Positions 36,732-46,228 of a DNA stretch of 64,000 bases are shown here, in pieces. Position 1 is the first letter of the stretch. Each line of letters opens with the position of its first letter. The notes under the pieces are model-generated. The model saw only the letters and a program-made list of their open reading frames with translations. It made no database searches and was not told where the DNA came from. A program made the translations under genes and the position numbers. Source of the DNA: JAWKWH01 sp963669285 (GTDB lineage: Bacteria > Pseudomonadota > Alphaproteobacteria > Rhizobiales > Rhizobiaceae); contig CAXXSI010000028.1 of assembly GCA_963669285.2 (NCBI GenBank), positions 99,244 to 163,243 of the forward strand, in the 5' to 3' direction.

Positions 36732-37142
36732 ATGTACAACAAAATCCTGGTTCCCGTCGATATTTCCCACGAGGAGCGTCTGCCGGTGATGCTGGAGGCG
36801 GCGAAATTGCTTGGCGGCGGAAACGCGAAGGTCCTCCTGACCAATGTGGTTGAGGATATTCCCACCTATGTGACCGCGCAAATCCCGAGCGAAATGCTGG
36901 AGGACGCGCAGAAAAATGTCATCGACCACCTGAAAAAGCTAGCTTCCGAACAGGAAATCGACGCGGAGATCATTGTGAAGACCGGACATCCGGGCAACAC
37001 AATTCTTGAAATTGCTGAGGAAAAGGACGTTGACGTCATTGTCGTCGCCTCGCACAAACCCGGCTGGGAAGACTATCTGCTCGGTTCCACGGCCGCGCGC
37101 GTCGTGCGCCATGCAAAATGCGCGGTGCATGTTCTGCGGTAG
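36732..37142 (+). CDS. universal stress protein UspA family
   Basis: A 136-residue single-domain Usp. It starts MYNKILVPVDISHE and ends with the ATP-binding G-2x-G-9x-G-S/T signature VVASHKPGWEDYLLGSTAARVVRHAKCAVHVLR (cited as GSTAARVVRHAKC), so it probably binds ATP. These cytosolic proteins support survival under stress. An in-frame ATG four codons upstream is less likely because the family begins with MYxxILVPVD. Stand-alone gene. Confidence 0.92.
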   Translation: MYNKILVPVDISHEERLPVMLEAAKLLGGGNAKVLLTNVVEDIPTYVTAQIPSEMLEDAQKNVIDHLKKLASEQEIDAEIIVKTGHPGNTILEIAEEKDVDVIVVASHKPGWEDYLLGSTAARVVRHAKCAVHVLR

Positions 37143-37223
37143 ACTGGATCGATAGGACCTCCGCATCTCGGTTGACGACGCGCTCTTGTCGGGTCAAAAC
37201 CGGCGGGAGCCGGAGATATTGTC

Positions 37224-38045
37224 ATGCCACCAGTGACCATTGCCGACAGTCAGGTCAGTGCCTATGAGCGCGACGGCGCCGTATTGCTACCGGGGTTGTT
37301 CGCCGATTGGGTCGACCGCATCGCTGAGGCCATCGAGCACAATATGCGCGAACCCGGCGAATATGCTGCCGAAAACCTGAAACCCGGCGAGAGCGGCCGG
37401 TTTTTCGATGATTACTGCAATTGGCCGCGCATTGCTTCGCTTGAGGATATCGTGCGCAATTCCCCTGCCGCGGAGGCCGCGGCTCAGCTGATGCGATCCA
37501 AAACCGTGCAGATTTTTCACGATCACGTGTTGGTCAAGGAACCGGGCACCGCCAAGCCGACGCCCTGGCATCAGGATGGGCCGTATTATTTCGTGGACGG
37601 TGCCCAGACGGTCAGTCTCTGGATCCCCGTCGACCCGGTGCGCGAGGCCTCGTTGAGGTTGATCGCGGGCTCGCACAAATGGGAAAAACAGGTGCTGCCG
37701 GTCAGATGGCTGTCTGATGAGGACTTTTACGCCGGAGAAAAAGACTATCTGCCGGTGCCGGATCCCGACGCGGAACCGGGCAAGTACGAAGTGCTTGAAT
37801 GGGAAATGCAGCCTGGCGATGCGGTGGCGTTTCACTACAATACGGTTCACGGCGCACGAGGAAATCTTGCGACCAGTCGCCGGCGGGCTCTGTCCCTTCG
37901 ATTTGTCGGCGACGACGCCCGCTACGTGACCCGTCCCGGCCGCACTTCGCCGCCATATCCCGGCCATGGCATGGCGGATGGCGAGCGCCTGCGCGAAGAT
38001 TGGTTCCCGATCATCTGGCAAACCGCCGGGGCTGATATCGGTTAA
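37224..38045 (+). CDS. phytanoyl-CoA dioxygenase (PhyH) family oxygenase
   Basis: A 273-residue Fe(II)/2-oxoglutarate dioxygenase-type protein. The metal triad is visible: HQD in TPWHQDGPYYFV (about residues 116-118) and the distal His in YNTVHGARGNLATSRRRALSLRF, where the Arg shortly after would hold 2-oxoglutarate. Bacterial relatives hydroxylate small molecules such as betaine-like or ectoine-like compounds or natural-product intermediates. No biosynthetic partner is adjacent, so the substrate is open. Confidence 0.9.
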   Translation: MPPVTIADSQVSAYERDGAVLLPGLFADWVDRIAEAIEHNMREPGEYAAENLKPGESGRFFDDYCNWPRIASLEDIVRNSPAAEAAAQLMRSKTVQIFHDHVLVKEPGTAKPTPWHQDGPYYFVDGAQTVSLWIPVDPVREASLRLIAGSHKWEKQVLPVRWLSDEDFYAGEKDYLPVPDPDAEPGKYEVLEWEMQPGDAVAFHYNTVHGARGNLATSRRRALSLRFVGDDARYVTRPGRTSPPYPGHGMADGERLREDWFPIIWQTAGADIG

Positions 38046-38121
38046 TCCGGTCGCCGGCCGCATGGCCGGCATTCACTGTGGTTGGCCGGAGAACACCCCA
38101 AACATCTCAACCGCGTCGAGA

Positions 38122-39700
38122 TTATCCGGCAAGGTTGTTCAGGATCAGGAAAATGACGCCGGCCATCACGGCGGCCGCCGGCACGGTGATGATCCAAGCC
38201 GCAACGATGGTTGTGAAGTGGGCGCGGCGAACGAGCTTGCGGCGTGAGGCGTCAATGCCGTTTCCGCGAGCGCCGTTGGTTGTAGCCGTTTGAGCATCGG
38301 TTGGCGCTTCCGCATGACCGCCGTCGGAGACCGGGGCGCCTGCAAGCGAAACCTCGCGGGCCCGCGCAAGCTTGCGTTCAATGTAGGTGCGCCTGCGTTT
38401 CGAATTGGCGGTGTACCATTCGCGGAAAAACCCGACGCCGAACACCGCGCCAACCGCAATATGGGTTGATGAGACCGGCAAACCCAGTCGCGATGCGATG
38501 ATCACGGTAATTGCCGCCGACAATGCCACGCAGTAGGCGCGCATCGGGTTGAGCTTGGTAATCTGCTCGCCGACCATGCGGATCAGCTTTGGCCCGAACA
38601 GGATCAGTCCAACGGAAATACCGATCGCGCCGATGACCATGACCCACAGCGGTATGGAGACTTTCGCCGCGATATCGCCGGCTTCCGCGGTGTGCACGAT
38701 TGCCGCCAATGGCCCCACCGCATTTGCGACATCGTTGGCGCCGTGCGCAAAAGACAGCAGTGCAGCCGAGCAGATCAAAGGCAGGTGAAACAGTTGCCGC
38801 AGCGATTGATTTCGGTTTTCCAGACCTTCGGCCTGTTTGCGGATCAACGGGCTGGTACCCAGCCAGGCGATAAATCCGACAGCCGCACCGATCAGAAGGA
38901 TGGTAGGGCCATCGAGTTTGATGACCTTCTTTAGCCCTTTCATCGCCAGATAGGCGGCAAATGCGCCGGCCATGATGGCGATCAGCACCGGTACCCAGCG
39001 CCGGGCTGCGGCGATCTTATCATCCTGATAGATGATGAAATTTTTGATGAAGGCCAGAAACGCCGCTGCAATCACGCCCCCAAGCAGCGGAGAAATTACC
39101 CAGCTGGCCGCTATCGCGCCCATTGTCGGCCAGTTGACTGCCGACATTCCGGCAGCCGCTATGCCTGCACCCATGACGCCGCCCACGACCGAATGGGTTG
39201 TCGACACCGGTGCGCCGACCCAGGTCGCCAGATTGACCCAAAGTGCCGAAGAGATCAGCGCCGCCATCATCGCCCAGATAAATACTCTCGGCGACGCCAC
39301 GCTTGACGGATCGATGATGCCCTTGGATATCGTGGAGACCACGTCGCCACCGGCGATCAGGGCGCCTGCGCTTTCAAACACCGCGGCGATGATCAGCGCA
39401 CCGCCAAGCGTCAACGCCTTGGAGCCGACAGCCGGACCGACATTGTTGGCGACATCGTTTTGCGCCGATGTTGAGCGCCATATAGGCGCCGATGCCGGCG
39501 GCCAGCACGATGATGAACGCGCGCGGTTCGCCCGCCACGTACACGGCGGCGAAGATGGCGGCGAGTATGAGAAACAACAGACCGAGGCCCGGGCCCGCCA
39601 AGCCGCGCGCAACGGTCGTTACCGCCGCTTCGACGTGGACGATCTTGTCGAGGTCCTTGTCGAGCGTGACTTTTTTGAGTTCAGGATTGAAATCGGCCAT
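38122..39700 (-). CDS. Pit-family inorganic phosphate transporter, with an apparent frameshift
   Basis: A phosphate permease of 525 residues once one base is removed. The N-terminal frame from MADFNPELKK (39700) reaches MALNIGA and the C-terminal frame continues NDVANNVGPAVGSKALTLGG. The join fails because AAAA (39458-39461 as TTTT on the plus strand) needs to be AAA. The product has the two family signature repeats, NDVANNVGPAVG and GANDVANAVGP (about residue 360), and 10-12 helices, with a long hydrophilic C-terminal loop. The frame break is probably a homopolymer sequencing error. Confidence 0.88.
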
Positions 39701-39779
39701 GGCAACCATCCCGGATGGACGTGAACGGCTGTACTTTGGCCTGACCAACGGCGCAACCGGCGTTCCGGGTTTTTTGCCT

Positions 39780-40274
39780 TCAGGCGGCAGATTCCCGTGG
39801 ATTAACGTTTAGATCGGTGATCATTTCCGCCAACGCCGGCTCGGCAATACGCTTGGCGGCTTCCGATGGCGAAAGCCAACGGCGGTTGCGCTGGTGCTTC
39901 TCCGGCCAGCGTTTCTCGGATTCGACTGTTTCGAGCAAAAACACGTGAACTTCACAGCGGCGTACCAATCCGCTTGGCGATGCTTTGCCGTAGAAATATG
40001 TGCCGATCGGTGTGTCGGAAACGTGTCCGCGGATTCCGGCCTCTTCGAAGGCCTCGCGTGCCGCCGAAGCAGGCAATGTCTCGTGTGGTTCAGGCCAGCC
40101 TTTCGGCAGTATCCAGCGGCCGGTTTGGCGGCTGGTGACCAAAAGCACTTCAGGGCCCTTGCTGCCCATTCGCCAGGGCAGAGCAGCCGATTGAACATGC
40201 GCAGGCGTGCCGCCAAGCATGCGGCGTACCCACTCGATCAATTGATCGGTCGTGGAGTGGTTGATCAGTTTCAA
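39780..40274 (-). CDS. Nudix hydrolase
   Basis: A 164-residue pyrophosphohydrolase with a perfect Nudix box GWPEPHETLPASAAREAFEEAGI (23 residues; key positions G, E, REAFEEAG) at about 59-81. The preceding WILPKGW and following EVHVFLLE strands complete the fold. The N-terminus (ALPWRMGSKGPEVLLVTSR) resembles the diphosphoinositol/diadenosine polyphosphate-type Nudix enzymes common in rhizobia. It is 80 nt downstream of nothing on this strand, so a single-gene unit is likely. Confidence 0.93.
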   Translation of the reverse strand: MKLINHSTTDQLIEWVRRMLGGTPAHVQSAALPWRMGSKGPEVLLVTSRQTGRWILPKGWPEPHETLPASAAREAFEEAGIRGHVSDTPIGTYFYGKASPSGLVRRCEVHVFLLETVESEKRWPEKHQRNRRWLSPSEAAKRIAEPALAEMITDLNVNPRESAA

Positions 40275-40380
40275 CGTTTACTTCCCTCGCTCCGCTCTCG
40301 TGGCGGATTGCGAACTTATAATGTTAACAACAAGTTAATTCGCGCTTATTGTCTGCGATTCAAGCTCAAAGTTTCAACTC

Positions 40381-41628
40381 TCACGTCGAATTGACCGAAT
40401 TATGGCCGCCCTTGGTCGCCACTAGCCCAAACCCGGCCGCAAACAAAACCGCTCCAAAAATGAACCAGGCGCCGGGCAAATCAATCACCGGATCGGTGGC
40501 GCTCACCGCGGCCAGCACCATTGATGCGGCCAACGGTCCGATGATGATCGCCATCGAGTTGAGACTGGAAAGCGTGCCTTGCAACAAGCCTTGTTCGTCG
40601 GCGGGAACGGTTTTCGAGCAGATGGCGTTGAGAGCAGGGCCCGCCAGCGCGTTGCCGAGCACATGGATGGCAATCAGCGGATAGACCATCCAGCCCTGCG
40701 TTGCGATGCCGTATGAAGCCAACGCAATGGCAGAGGCAAGATATCCGGCGATCACCGTTCGCCACTCACCGATGCGCTTGACGACCGGTCCGACAAGCAT
40801 GCCCTGCACGATGACGAACATAACCCCGACAAAGGCCAGTGAAAAACCGGCATCGCGTACCGTCCACCCAAATCGGAATTCGGTGTAGAGCACCCAGATC
40901 GCCTCCAGTCCGCGCTGGGCGATGTTGGTCAGGAACAAGGCTGCCAGTAGCGAATACAGCATCGGAAAGCGGGTCAGCCTTGCAATCGCGGTTACCGGGT
41001 TGACGCTGGCTGTCCCGAGCGGTCTGCGGTTTGCCAGCGACAACGACTCGGGCAGGACAAACAACCCGTATACGAAATTGGCCGCGATAAGTGCGGCGGC
41101 AAACAAAAACGGCAAGCGGATGTCGATGGCACCGAGTACCCCGCCGATCAGCGGTCCGGCAATAAAGCCGATGCCGAAGGCCGCACCAATGAGGCCGAAA
41201 TTCTTCGAACGGTCTTCCGGCGAGGAAATATCCGCCATGTAGGCATTGGCGGTCGTCATCGTGGCGCCGAGCATGCCGGCGACGATGCGCGCCGCAACAA
41301 GCCAGCCCAGATTGGGTGCGAAAGCCATGACCAGATAGTCGAGGCACAAACCGGCTTGCGATGCCAACAGGACAGGCTTGCGGCCCCAGGCATCGGACAT
41401 GGCGCCCATCAGCGGTGAAAAGATGAACTGCGCCACCGCATATGCGGTGGCGATAAATCCGTAGATGAAGGCGGCGTTGGAGATGCCGCCTCCGGCAAGC
41501 TGCTCGACGAGTTTCGGCAGAATCGGCCATGCCAGGCCGACGCCGAGCATGTTGATGACGGTGAGGATCAGAACAAAGGTAACCGGTGCTTTTCGACCGG
41601 CAGCCCCGTCACCGGAGGGCTCGGTCAA
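40381..41628 (-). CDS. MFS transporter, TetA/TCR-like drug exporter
   Basis: A 12-helix major facilitator of about 415 residues. The loop 2-3 motif GAMSDAWGRKPVLL and the fifth-helix antiporter motif GLIGAAFGIGFIAGPLIGGVLG (cited as GFIAGPLIGG) are those of the TetA/DHA1 proton-driven exporters. The TTG at 41628 overlaps the gpt stop codon as TTGA and is the likely coupled start; a longer frame exists inside gpt. No tetracycline-resistance claim can be made from the motif alone. Confidence 0.88.
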   Translation of the reverse strand: MTEPSGDGAAGRKAPVTFVLILTVINMLGVGLAWPILPKLVEQLAGGGISNAAFIYGFIATAYAVAQFIFSPLMGAMSDAWGRKPVLLASQAGLCLDYLVMAFAPNLGWLVAARIVAGMLGATMTTANAYMADISSPEDRSKNFGLIGAAFGIGFIAGPLIGGVLGAIDIRLPFLFAAALIAANFVYGLFVLPESLSLANRRPLGTASVNPVTAIARLTRFPMLYSLLAALFLTNIAQRGLEAIWVLYTEFRFGWTVRDAGFSLAFVGVMFVIVQGMLVGPVVKRIGEWRTVIAGYLASAIALASYGIATQGWMVYPLIAIHVLGNALAGPALNAICSKTVPADEQGLLQGTLSSLNSMAIIIGPLAASMVLAAVSATDPVIDLPGAWFIFGAVLFAAGFGLVATKGGHNSVNST

Positions 41629-42122
41629 CCCACATGATCCTCGGCAATCGGCTTTTGATAGGTAAAGCCCATATCCCATGGAAAGTAGATCCAAGTGTCC
41701 TGGCTGACTTCAGTGACAAACGTGTCGACCATTGGGACACCCTTGGGCTTGGCATAGACCGTGGCGAAATGTGCTTTCGGCATCATGGCGCGCACCAGCC
41801 CCGCCGTCTTGCCGGTATCGGTGAGATCATCGACGATAAGCACGCCTTCGGCATCGTTCTTCAGAAGTTCCGGAGCAACCTCCTTGAGCACGCTGATGTC
41901 GCCCTGGTTCTGGTAATCGTGATAGGAGGCCACACAGACGGTCTCGATCACGCGGATACCGAGTTCACGCGAGACGATCGCCGCCGGCACAAGCCCGCCC
42001 CGGGTGATGCAGACCATCGTCTTCCATTCCTCGTCACGCCCCGAAAGCCGCCAGGCAAGCGCCCGCGCATCTCTGTGGAACTGGTCCCAGGAGACCGGGA
42101 ATGCTTTTTCAGGCAGCGACAT
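41625..42122 (-). CDS. gpt: xanthine-guanine phosphoribosyltransferase
   Basis: A 165-residue purine salvage enzyme converting xanthine and guanine with PRPP to XMP and GMP. The start MSLPEKAFPVSWDQFHRDARALAWRL is cited only by its first residues MSLPEKAF. The PRPP loop VLIVDDLTDTGKTA (about residues 87-100) and the C-terminal TWIYFPWD, typical of the XGPRT group, are present. A GGAG precedes the start. It overlaps the transporter gene by 4 nt. Confidence 0.95.
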   Translation of the reverse strand: MSLPEKAFPVSWDQFHRDARALAWRLSGRDEEWKTMVCITRGGLVPAAIVSRELGIRVIETVCVASYHDYQNQGDISVLKEVAPELLKNDAEGVLIVDDLTDTGKTAGLVRAMMPKAHFATVYAKPKGVPMVDTFVTEVSQDTWIYFPWDMGFTYQKPIAEDHVG

Positions 42123-42208
42123 GGGATTGCTCTCCGACAACTAATCGATGAGCATCCAGCGATAGCCGGATTCCGGTCACAAAGGCAAGTTGACCGCCGC
42201 TGATATCC

Positions 42209-43045
42209 CTACCGCGACATCAGCGTCATTGTTGTCATGCTTGAGAGAACCGTCCTGGTCACCCCGCCAAACAACCACTCGCGTACGCGCGAATGGCTGT
42301 ATGCCCCGATGACCAACAGATCCGCCTGCGTGTCGGCAATGCGGTTTTCGATGACCGCACCGGGACTGATACCTCCTGAGGGCTGGGTCTCGACGGTAAT
42401 CTTGGCGCCGTGGCGCGCCAATGCCGCTGCGATTTCGGCGCCGGCCATGGCGCCATCCTGGCTTTCATTGTCGCTCGGATCGACGGTGAACACCTCGGTA
42501 TCGTCGGCTGCGATGATCAAGGGCAGCGCGTCGAACGTCGCCCGTGCGGCTTCGCGGCTGCCGTCCCAGCCCACGATGATCTTTGAGATCGGCCGTGGCT
42601 TCAGCGACGCATACGGTACGAAAATCACGGGCCTTCCGCTATCAAACAACAGCGTTTCCAGGTCGGCGACCTCTGCACGCGCAAAGTCGGGATCGACCTG
42701 GCCGGCCACGATGATGTCGGCGGCATAGGCGCTCGAAAGCGCCGACAATCCGGCATTGCCTGAGAATGTTTCGGTTGCCCGCCATTCAGCCGACACGCCG
42801 GCCTTGGCGGTGGCGTCCTCGAAAATCGACTTTATCTGCGAGACGCGTTCGTCGGCTGCCACCTTGTCGGCGACATAAAGATCGCTGCTGGGAAACCCGA
42901 CCGGGGTCGAATAGGCGCCGGGCAAGGCCTCGCAGTGAAATCCGATCAAATGGCTTGAAAACTGCTCTGCCAGGGGAACTGCGCGCTCCAACACGCGATT
43001 GGCATCTTGGGGTCCGCGTAGCACTGCCAGAATGGTTTTCATCAC
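42209..43045 (-). CDS. two-domain universal stress protein
   Basis: A 278-residue tandem Usp. Domain 1 (about 1-140) starts MKTILAVLRGPQDANRVLERA; domain 2 (about 145-278) ends LLVIGAYSHSRVREWLFGGVTRTVLSS, which keeps the G-x(n)-GG-T/S nucleotide-binding pattern. Start at 43045 or one codon later (MMKT). Monocistronic, divergent from the dehydrogenase gene. Confidence 0.9.
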   Translation of the reverse strand: MMKTILAVLRGPQDANRVLERAVPLAEQFSSHLIGFHCEALPGAYSTPVGFPSSDLYVADKVAADERVSQIKSIFEDATAKAGVSAEWRATETFSGNAGLSALSSAYAADIIVAGQVDPDFARAEVADLETLLFDSGRPVIFVPYASLKPRPISKIIVGWDGSREAARATFDALPLIIAADDTEVFTVDPSDNESQDGAMAGAEIAAALARHGAKITVETQPSGGISPGAVIENRIADTQADLLVIGAYSHSRVREWLFGGVTRTVLSSMTTMTLMSR

Positions 43046-43232
43046 CGGCCTCCGTTCTGCTGTTTCAATTTCAATTTATCGAGCAGATATTAGGGTGGCG
43101 TGCGAAAGCCACATTGACAAGGATCAAGCCTTGATGCGCATGACACCAAGCCATTCGAAACGATGGAATCTCGCGTTTCGTCACGCATCTCCATAGATTT
43201 GCAAACCGAGGAACACGATCGGAGCCTGCCCA

Positions 43233-44324
43233 ATGACAATTCCCGAAACCATGCGCGCCTTCGTGCTGACCGGTCATGGAGACATGGACAGGCTTGTCTA
43301 TCACGACGATTGGCCGGTTCCACATGTCGGCGATGCGGAAGTGCTGATCAGGGTCGAGGCATGCGGCCTCAACAATACCGACGTCAACACGCGCACGGGC
43401 TGGTACTCCAAAACGGTCACGGCAAGCACGACCGGCGAAGCGCTCGACAACACCGATGACGACGGCGGTTGGGGCGGCGCGTTGTCGTTTCCGCGCATCC
43501 AGGGAGGAGACGCAGTGGGTCGGGTCGTGGCGGCGGGCAAACAGGCCGATCCGCGGCTGGTCGGCAAAAGGGTGATGATCGACACCGTGCTGCGCGATTG
43601 GTCGGAACCGCTCAACATGGACAAGTGCGGCTATTTCGGTTCGGAATGCGATGGCGGTTTTGCCGAATATACGACCGTCGACCATCGCAACGCCCAACCG
43701 GTCGAAACCAGGCTGTCCAGCGCCGAGCTGGCAACTTTCGCCATCTCCTATTCGACCGCCGAAAACATGCTGTCGCGGGCCCAGGTGGGCAAAGGCGACA
43801 GTGTTCTGATCCCCGGTGCGTCCGGTGGCGTGGGTTCCGCTCTGATCCAGCTTGCCAACCGGCGCGGTGCAACCACCATCGCCATGGCAAGCGAAAGCAA
43901 GCACGCAACCCTAAAAGCCGTTTCGCCCGATGTCCTGTTGCCGCGGGCACCGGAGGACCTGAAAGCGGCGCTCCGCTCCACAACCGGCAAGGATACGGTT
44001 GCCGTCGTCGCCGACGTCGTCGGTGGGCCGACATGGCTGCAATTGATCGACCTGCTGGAGCGGGGAGGGCGCTATACCTGCTCCGGCGCCATTGCCGGGC
44101 CGATGGTCGAACTGGATTTGCGCACCCTCTACCTGCAGGACCTGACGTTTACCGGCGCAACCATCCTGCCGCCCAATATCTTCCCGGATCTTATCGGCTA
44201 CATCGAACGCGGCGAAATCAAGCCGCTGCTGGCCGAGGCTTATCCGCTGGAAAAACTAAAAGATGCGCAGTCCGCATTCATCGACAAGAAACACGTCGGC
44301 AACATCGTTGTCACGGTCGGGTGA
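43233..44324 (+). CDS. zinc-independent MDR-superfamily dehydrogenase/reductase
   Basis: A 363-residue medium-chain dehydrogenase. The substrate domain has VEACGLNNTDVNTRTGWY and the nucleotide domain has the Rossmann motif VLIPGASGGVGSALIQLANRRGA (cited as GASGGVGSALIQ, about residue 195). The catalytic zinc Cys (usually C-G-x-D/S) is CGLNNTD, as in quinone reductase-like members, and structural zinc cysteines are absent. The substrate is unknown. It is followed by a strong hairpin. Confidence 0.9.
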   Translation: MTIPETMRAFVLTGHGDMDRLVYHDDWPVPHVGDAEVLIRVEACGLNNTDVNTRTGWYSKTVTASTTGEALDNTDDDGGWGGALSFPRIQGGDAVGRVVAAGKQADPRLVGKRVMIDTVLRDWSEPLNMDKCGYFGSECDGGFAEYTTVDHRNAQPVETRLSSAELATFAISYSTAENMLSRAQVGKGDSVLIPGASGGVGSALIQLANRRGATTIAMASESKHATLKAVSPDVLLPRAPEDLKAALRSTTGKDTVAVVADVVGGPTWLQLIDLLERGGRYTCSGAIAGPMVELDLRTLYLQDLTFTGATILPPNIFPDLIGYIERGEIKPLLAEAYPLEKLKDAQSAFIDKKHVGNIVVTVG

Positions 44325-44375
44325 CGTCGCAATAGGACCGGCCACCATGGCCATCTGCCTTATCCGGTCGGCATT

Positions 44376-44395
44376 CGGGGCGCCGTAGCGCCCCG
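44376..44395. terminator. GC hairpin between convergent genes
   Basis: CGGGGCGC-CGTA-GCGCCCCG, an 8-bp perfect stem with a 4-nt loop, between the dehydrogenase (+) and the hydrolase (-). No U-run follows on either strand, so its role as a terminator is uncertain. Confidence 0.4.
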
Positions 44396-44416
44396 CGTGC
44401 TCTTACCGGATACGCT

Positions 44417-45397
44417 CTAACTGCCTGAATTGCGGTCTAGAAAGGCGATGATCCGCTGAGCGATCTGTGTCCCGAACTCCTCAAGCGCAAAGTGGCCGGT
44501 ATCGAGTAGGTGAAACTCCAGATCCGTCAGATCGCGTTTATAGGGATGAGCGCCGTCCGGTGGGAAAATTACGTCGTTCTTGCCCCATATTAAGAGTGCC
44601 GGCGGCTGGTGTTCACGGAACAATGCCTGCCATCTCGGATATTCGGCGACGTTTGTTCCGTAGTTGAGGAACATCTCCAGCTGAACTTCCTGATTACCGG
44701 GTCGGTCGAGCAGGTACTGAACATGCCAGAAATTGTCCGGACTGATCGCATCGGGATTCTGTGTGCCGTGCGTAAATTGCCACTTGGTCGCCTCAAGAGT
44801 CAGGAAACCGCGAAGCTTGTCACCGTTTTCCTTCGACGGGTCGGCCCAATAGGCCTTGATGGGATCCCAAAACTCCCGCAATCCCTCTCCATAAGCATTG
44901 CCATTTTGGATGATGAAACCGGTGACGCGCTCTGGCTGCTCGGCAAACATCCGAAATCCGACCGGCGCACCGTAATCCATCAGGTAGACGGCATAACGTT
45001 CGACGCCGATCCGATTCAGCAGTTTGGTCACCACCGACGCGGCGTTGGCAAAGGAATAGTCGTATTCGGCCGCCGATGGCATGCTCGATGCTCCGAATCC
45101 GGGGTAGTCCGGCGCGATGACATGATACTTGTGCGCCAATTCGGGGATTAGATTTCGAAACATGTGCGATGAGGTCGGAAAACCATGCAGAAGAAGGATC
45201 GTCGGCTTGTGTGGGTCACCGGCCTCACGATAGGCGATATTAATGCCGTTGATCGTCTCCGATTTGTACCGCACCGCAAAAGACTGAACCTCGGTGGATT
45301 TTTGGGCAGCGACGGCATGCTCTGCCAGTTGGAAGAGCGCGCTCGCCATTAGAGCGAGCGCCGCAGCAGCTATGGTTGTCGGCAGTTTCCTGAACAT
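44417..45397 (-). CDS. exported alpha/beta hydrolase with an Asp nucleophile
   Basis: A 326-residue protein with a signal peptide (cleavage near HAVAA) and an alpha/beta hydrolase domain. The oxyanion region is LLLHGFPTSSHMFRN, and the nucleophile elbow is YLMDYGAPVG, with Asp instead of Ser, as in epoxide hydrolases and haloalkane dehalogenases. The catalytic His is DTGHFALEE and the acid lies in WGKNDVIFP. The ATG at 45397 has an AGGAG ribosome binding site. A periplasmic location is unusual for this nucleophile class. Confidence 0.9.
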   Translation of the reverse strand: MFRKLPTTIAAAALALMASALFQLAEHAVAAQKSTEVQSFAVRYKSETINGINIAYREAGDPHKPTILLLHGFPTSSHMFRNLIPELAHKYHVIAPDYPGFGASSMPSAAEYDYSFANAASVVTKLLNRIGVERYAVYLMDYGAPVGFRMFAEQPERVTGFIIQNGNAYGEGLREFWDPIKAYWADPSKENGDKLRGFLTLEATKWQFTHGTQNPDAISPDNFWHVQYLLDRPGNQEVQLEMFLNYGTNVAEYPRWQALFREHQPPALLIWGKNDVIFPPDGAHPYKRDLTDLEFHLLDTGHFALEEFGTQIAQRIIAFLDRNSGS

Positions 45398-45462
45398 GAC
45401 TGATCTCCTGTGTTGGATAGGTGGGATGGCGAAATTCAACGGCACAAGCCGGAATCTTTTCT

Positions 45463-46092
45463 TCAGCTTTGCTGGCCAAGGAATTGTTTTAATTCGAGAT
45501 TTTCGGCTTTCAGACGCTCAAGTTCGTCTTGTATCGGTTGCAGGACGGCTGCCAGTTCCTGCCTGGTCAGCCGTTGCGGAATATGCGCCGGGCAGTTCCA
45601 GTCGAGCGCTGCCACGGCGATGACAACGGCCCTTTCCGGCAGCGCCCGGTAACCTTGAGGCTGCAGGCTGGAAACCAGGTCGCCATCCGTATTCTTGTCT
45701 ACCAATCTGGCGTGCCCCCAGATTTTCAGGCGGCGGCGATTGGGGTAGTCGACCAGGATCAGCGATACCCGGTCGTCTGCCGCAAGATTGCCAGCACTCA
45801 GATATTGGCGATTGCCACGAAAATCGGCGTAGGCGATCGTGGCCGGATCGAGGACATGGAGAAATCCTGCCGGCCCGCCACGAAACTGGACATAAGGCCA
45901 GCCGTTTTCGTTCACTGACGCCTGAAAGAAACCGTCCATGCGCTCGATGAACTCAGCCTCTGCCGGGCCGATCAGATTGGCGGGCTCGGCTTCCGGTTTG
46001 AGAAAATCGGCATAGTTGCCCGCCGAACCCTGCTGCTCCTGCATCGCCAGTACCGAAGGTGTGAAGGAGATATCTGCAAACGCTCGTGACAT
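45463..46092 (-). CDS. pyridoxamine 5'-phosphate oxidase-family flavin protein
   Basis: A 209-residue PNPOx-like split-barrel protein. The FMN-binding strands QFRGGPAGFLHVLDPATIAYADFRGNRQYLS (cited as RGGPAGFLHVLD and GNRQYLSAGNL) and SLILVDYPNRRRLKIWGHARLV are conserved. The C-terminus is a short coiled coil (about 180-205). Such proteins reduce or oxidise small molecules with FMN or F420. It is divergent from the LysR gene (137 bp between starts), the usual arrangement for a LysR target. Confidence 0.88.
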   Translation of the reverse strand: MSRAFADISFTPSVLAMQEQQGSAGNYADFLKPEAEPANLIGPAEAEFIERMDGFFQASVNENGWPYVQFRGGPAGFLHVLDPATIAYADFRGNRQYLSAGNLAADDRVSLILVDYPNRRRLKIWGHARLVDKNTDGDLVSSLQPQGYRALPERAVVIAVAALDWNCPAHIPQRLTRQELAAVLQPIQDELERLKAENLELKQFLGQQS

Positions 46093-46228
46093 GGATCATC
46101 TCTCCGTTGCGGTTTCACTTGCAGCACGGGCTGCAGCGGTAAATGCGATTGCGGCAAACATACAGCTTCAAAAATCCGGATGAATAAGCTAATTAGACAA
46201 TATATAATTCCGTAAATTGGAATAATAA

